The position numbers were made by a program, and so were the translations under genes. From NCBI GenBank assembly GCA_030597485.1, contig JAUVRU010000010.1, positions 1 through 16,289 on the forward strand: 16,289 nt of DNA, in the 5' to 3' direction. Of this stretch, positions 14,319-16,289 are shown in pieces. The notes under the pieces are model-generated. The model saw nothing but the letters and a program-made list of their open reading frames with translations. It had not been told where the DNA came from and searched no databases. Each line of letters begins with the position of its first letter. Position 1 is the stretch's first letter. This DNA comes from Anaerolineae bacterium (lineage in GTDB: Bacteria > Chloroflexota > Anaerolineae > 4572-78 > NAK82).

Positions 14319-15400
14319 CAGCCATCGCCCCCCGTCGATTCTCCCCAGGGCACGATGATGGTCTTCAGCCCGGTTGATGCCATCGTGCGTTCAAGCGCCT
14401 TGTCGAATTCAATAAGCGGGAATGTGCCGGTGATGATCGTTTCCACGCCAACGTCTCCCTCGGCGATGGCGGAAAGCGCCATCTGGAATTGGCGCAGGGT
14501 GGAAGCACTTGCGCCGCTGATGTGGAGCTGATTGTAGTGTATCAGGTTGGGATCTATCAGGCTCTGGCTGCAAACGGGGAAACCAGCAAAGAGCTTGATG
14601 CCGCCACCCTTTGGCAGGCAGCCAAGCAGGCCATTGACAGCCGTGGGGCTCCCTGCAGTCAAGATAATCTTGTCCACTCCGATGTTGTCCGTATGCTCCC
14701 GGAGGAATTCCTGCAAATCCACCGCACCCGGGTCAAAGACAAGGTCGGCACCCGTCTCCTCCGCCAGCTGCCGACGGCCCCGGTCTGGTTCGCTGACAAG
14801 CACCCGTGTGTCTCCAATTGCCTTCGCCAACCGCAGGTGCATCATCCCGATAGGTCCCGTGCCGACGATGAGCACACTGTCCCCAGGGCATATGCCCAGG
14901 TTCTCCTGCCCGTTGATACAGCACGAGAGGGGCTCGGCAAGTGATGCCTCAGCGTAGGAGAGGTGATCAGGCATTCGAAACAGGTTTCCGGCTGCGATTG
15001 CCCGAGCTGGGATGCGAACATATTGGGCAAAGCCGCCGTCATATTCGTAGCCCAAGGCAACCCGATTGATGCACAGGTTGCTCAGCCCTCGTTGGCAGCA
15101 ATAGCATGTGCCGCAGGCGATGACAGGGGCGATGACGATACGGTCTCCGATTTGCCAGTCTGCCACCTCAGGGCCAGCCTGGACGATTTCGCCAGCCATC
15201 TCGTGCCCCAGAATGGAGGGGGTGCGGACCCCTCTGGTTTTCTGACCAGTGTAGATGCGGACGTCTGTGCCACATATCGCGGCTGCACCCACCCGAACCA
15301 GCACCTCGTCAGGCCCGATTGGGGGACGCGGGACAGGATGGACTGAGATGATCCCCACCCCCTCGAAGACCGCTGCCAACATCTCCCCATTTCCTGGCAT
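14318..15400 (-). CDS. Zinc-dependent medium-chain dehydrogenase, sorbitol/threonine dehydrogenase type
   Basis: A 360-residue NAD-dependent dehydrogenase. Catalytic zinc ligands are Cys43 in ICGTDVR, GHE with His66 and Glu67, and Glu156 in LAEPLSC. The structural zinc site is complete: Cys96, Cys99, Cys102 and Cys110. The Rossmann motif VGTGPIG (179-185) is followed by LVSEPD with Glu204, which favours NAD over NADP. Two ATGs are possible: 15400, with GAGGT 12 bases upstream, and 15382, with AGGA nine bases upstream, giving a protein six residues shorter. This is the promoter-proximal gene of the minus-strand cluster, about 190 bases downstream of a strong promoter. It may oxidise a pentose, pentitol or sugar acid. 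Confidence 0.9.
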   Translation of the reverse strand: MPGNGEMLAAVFEGVGIISVHPVPRPPIGPDEVLVRVGAAAICGTDVRIYTGQKTRGVRTPSILGHEMAGEIVQAGPEVADWQIGDRIVIAPVIACGTCYCCQRGLSNLCINRVALGYEYDGGFAQYVRIPARAIAAGNLFRMPDHLSYAEASLAEPLSCCINGQENLGICPGDSVLIVGTGPIGMMHLRLAKAIGDTRVLVSEPDRGRRQLAEETGADLVFDPGAVDLQEFLREHTDNIGVDKIILTAGSPTAVNGLLGCLPKGGGIKLFAGFPVCSQSLIDPNLIHYNQLHISGASASTLRQFQMALSAIAEGDVGVETIITGTFPLIEFDKALERTMASTGLKTIIVPWGESTGGDG

Positions 15401-15580
15401 GGCGTTTCAGGTACCTCGCTCCGCCTTCTTCTCAGAGCCTGGAGGCTGACCAGACACTGTGCCCCGAATCCCGAGTTGGGGCAACCGGCTGACTGTTTGT
15501 GCCACCTCTTGCCGAGCATCTGATGCGCACCCGCCCCCGGAGGAATCGCTTGTGACGATGGCGACATCTGGGCGGATGCA

Positions 15581-15590
15581 ATCATATGAT
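15581..15590. promoter_or_regulatory. 10-bp palindrome near the minus-strand start point
   Basis: ATCATATGAT is perfectly symmetric and lies just downstream of the minus-strand -10 box, about where transcription should begin. A repressor bound here would block the cluster promoter. The FCD regulator at 8233-8955 is a candidate, without direct proof. Confidence 0.35.
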
Positions 15591-15596
15591 AATCTT

Positions 15597-15624
15597 ATTA
15601 TAACACCTGGCGCAAAGATGTCAA
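15597..15624 (-). promoter_or_regulatory. Consensus promoter for the minus-strand cluster
   Basis: On the minus strand, TTGACA (15624-15619) and TATAAT (15602-15597) are both perfect sigma70 consensus boxes with a 16-bp spacer. The -35 lies within the inverted repeat ATGTCAATACCC. Transcription should begin near 15590 and read toward the dehydrogenase. Confidence 0.8.
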
Positions 15625-15654
15625 TACCCTTCACCGAAAAATGGGTATTGACAT
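15618..15654. promoter_or_regulatory. 12-bp inverted repeat covering both -35 boxes (candidate operator)
   Basis: ATGTCAATACCC (15618-15629) and GGGTATTGACAT (15643-15654) are exact reverse complements separated by 13 bp. Each arm contains one promoter's -35 box. A dimeric regulator binding here could control both transcription directions at once. Confidence 0.6.
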
Positions 15655-15675
15655 GCCAGAAAATGGTGTTATAAT
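15648..15675 (+). promoter_or_regulatory. Consensus promoter for the plus-strand VOC gene
   Basis: TTGACA (15648-15653) and TATAAT (15670-15675) with a 16-bp spacer mirror the minus-strand promoter. Both promoters share GGTGTTATAAT at their -10 ends. A second TATAAT at about 15690 lacks a good -35. Confidence 0.8.
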
Positions 15676-15683
15676 CTTTTATA

Positions 15684-15703
15684 AGATGGTATAATTATCT
15701 GAT
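15684..15703. promoter_or_regulatory. A+T-rich partial palindrome downstream of the plus promoter
   Basis: ATAATTAT is an exact 8-bp palindrome flanked by partly symmetric AGAT and ATCT. It sits at the place mirroring the 15581-15590 palindrome on the other side. A little further on, TGGTACCA at about 15712-15719 is another short palindrome, of the TGGT/ACCA type seen in many FCD-GntR operators. Confidence 0.3.
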
Positions 15704-15886
15704 GTTTGGACTGGTACCATTTGGCACAAGGAGATGCATCATCGCGTCACTGGCGAGCGTATCCAGTTCCGTTCCCGGCGTGGCTGGCCCCTGTGATCAC
15801 GCGAGGGCGAGACGGACACGCGAACGCTGTGCCTGCCGTGCTGTGCTACGTGACTGTGGCAGCCAACATCAACCCCTCATTCCACT

Positions 15887-15912
15887 GCACTGTCCCAGGA
15901 TGGGGACAGTGC
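15887..15912 (+). other. Strong 10-bp hairpin in the VOC-gene leader
   Basis: GCACTGTCCC (15887-15896) pairs perfectly with GGGACAGTGC (15903-15912) around a 6-base loop. No T-run follows, so it is not a standard intrinsic terminator. It lies about 105 bases upstream of the VOC start. Confidence 0.5.
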
Positions 15913-16016
15913 GAAACTCCCATTGTGCCGGGCAGCAGTTCGGGCCAGTTGCCTCGCGTGCCCGTTTGGTTATCTGGGGGTCAAATGTGACAGCAAGGAG
16001 GGAATCATAAACCGTT

Positions 16017-16289
16017 ATGCAATTGAAGATCAGCGACTACTGTTTGATCGTGGCAGATGTGGATCGGGCGGCAGCGTTTTACGGTGAAACGCTCGGCCTT
16101 CCTATGAGGTTCCGAAACGAGAACTTCGCCGATTTTGATCTGGGCGAGGGGGCCAGGTTGGCATTGTGGGAATACGCGCCCGTGTCAGAGGCGGTGGGCG
16201 TGGAGGCCGTCGGCACGCCGGCCAACCGCTTCCTCGGAGCCCTTCGCCTTGACACTGGCGCCCCAGTGGCTGCCGCCTCCCAGGAGCTC
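16017..16289 (+). CDS. VOC-superfamily (glyoxalase/bleomycin-resistance fold) protein, cut by the right edge
   Basis: The first 91 codons of a protein with the paired beta-alpha-beta-beta-beta fold of the vicinal oxygen chelate superfamily. DYCLIVADVDRAAAFYGETLGL at residues 7-28 is the classic first strand and helix, and RLALWE (47-52) the fourth strand with Glu52 at a usual metal-ligand place. The first-strand position that is often His is Tyr8 here, so metal binding may differ or be absent. The ATG at 16017 lies 15 bases after AAGGAGG, a longer gap than usual, but no nearer in-frame start exists. It is divergently transcribed from the catabolic cluster under a mirrored promoter, so it is probably co-regulated. 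It might be a lyase, epimerase or dioxygenase of the same pathway; function is unknown. Confidence 0.82.
   Translation, partial: MQLKISDYCLIVADVDRAAAFYGETLGLPMRFRNENFADFDLGEGARLALWEYAPVSEAVGVEAVGTPANRFLGALRLDTGAPVAAASQEL

Larger units (their letters stand above)
15401..16016. promoter_or_regulatory. 616-bp divergent regulatory region between the catabolic cluster and the VOC gene
   Basis: It holds a mirror-symmetric pair of sigma70-like promoters (15597-15675), flanking A+T-rich palindromes, a roughly 190-base leader toward the Zn dehydrogenase, and a roughly 330-base leader toward the VOC gene that contains a 10-bp hairpin (15887-15912). The open frames within it (for example 75-102 codons) have no ribosome binding site or recognisable motif. 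I did not match either leader to a known riboswitch or T-box. Confidence 0.7.

Noticed and set aside
15401..15590. T-box or riboswitch in the cluster leader
   Set aside because: I looked for the conserved T-box GGUGG-ACCGCG sequence and common riboswitch boxes and found only partial, scattered matches.
15407..15634. 75-codon minus-strand frame in the cluster leader
   Set aside because: Its start lies upstream of the -10 box of the promoter that transcribes it, so it would not be in the mRNA.
15702..16010. Plus-strand open frames of 94 and 102 codons before the VOC gene
   Set aside because: Neither has a ribosome binding site or any recognisable motif, and the region contains a perfect hairpin that looks more like a leader RNA.
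1..16289. CRISPR array, transposase, phage or toxin-antitoxin genes
   Set aside because: No regularly spaced direct repeats and no protein motifs of these classes were found on either strand.

Overview
The window is about 16.3 kb of GC-rich bacterial (or possibly archaeal) DNA, roughly 60 % GC by eye. It is almost entirely one long catabolic gene cluster on the minus strand. Fourteen minus-strand genes run from a zinc alcohol dehydrogenase (start near 15400) down to a PsuG-like glycosidase cut by the left edge. A single plus-strand gene, a VOC-family protein cut by the right edge, lies on the other side of a divergent promoter region. The tungsten-type aldehyde:ferredoxin oxidoreductase, the 2-keto-3-deoxypentonate dehydratase and the palindrome-rich intergenic DNA suggest an anaerobic or thermophilic uncultured lineage. 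Chloroflexota is my guess, but no marker gene is present and I cannot prove it. No transporter, rRNA, tRNA, CRISPR array, transposase or phage gene was seen.

Layout in transcription order (minus strand, right to left). A divergent promoter with near mirror symmetry (15597-15675) is followed by: a sorbitol-DH-like Zn dehydrogenase; a DhnA/LsrF-type class I aldolase; a Gfo/Idh/MocA oxidoreductase; a ribokinase; a nucleoside hydrolase; a COG0402-type amidohydrolase (nucleoside or base deaminase class); an FCD-type GntR regulator; an aldehyde dehydrogenase resembling 2,5-dioxovalerate dehydrogenase; a KdaD-like FAH-fold 2-keto-3-deoxypentonate dehydratase; a NagD-type HAD phosphatase; then a structured 341-bp gap; a classical SDR; an AOR; a 221-bp gap with paired palindromes; a PfkB sugar kinase; and the start of PsuG. 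Several junctions overlap or nearly touch (14318, 12352-12359, 11418-11421, 5792-5795), which indicates translational coupling.

How the genes may work together (inference). One arm cleaves nucleosides: nucleoside hydrolase with ribokinase for N-nucleosides, PfkB kinase with PsuG for C-nucleosides such as pseudouridine, and the amidohydrolase to deaminate the base or the nucleoside. A second arm is oxidative: Zn-ADH, SDR or Gfo/Idh could oxidise the freed pentose, KdaD would dehydrate the 2-keto-3-deoxypentonate, and the ALDH would oxidise 2,5-dioxopentanoate to 2-oxoglutarate. The HAD phosphatase could link the arms by dephosphorylating ribose 5-phosphate. The aldolase and AOR suggest a further branch that splits a (phospho)sugar and oxidises the aldehyde with ferredoxin. 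The sugar-acid dehydratase, lactonase and transporter such a pathway needs are not in this window. The combination of nucleoside cleavage with a Weimberg-type oxidative pentose route is the most noteworthy thing here.
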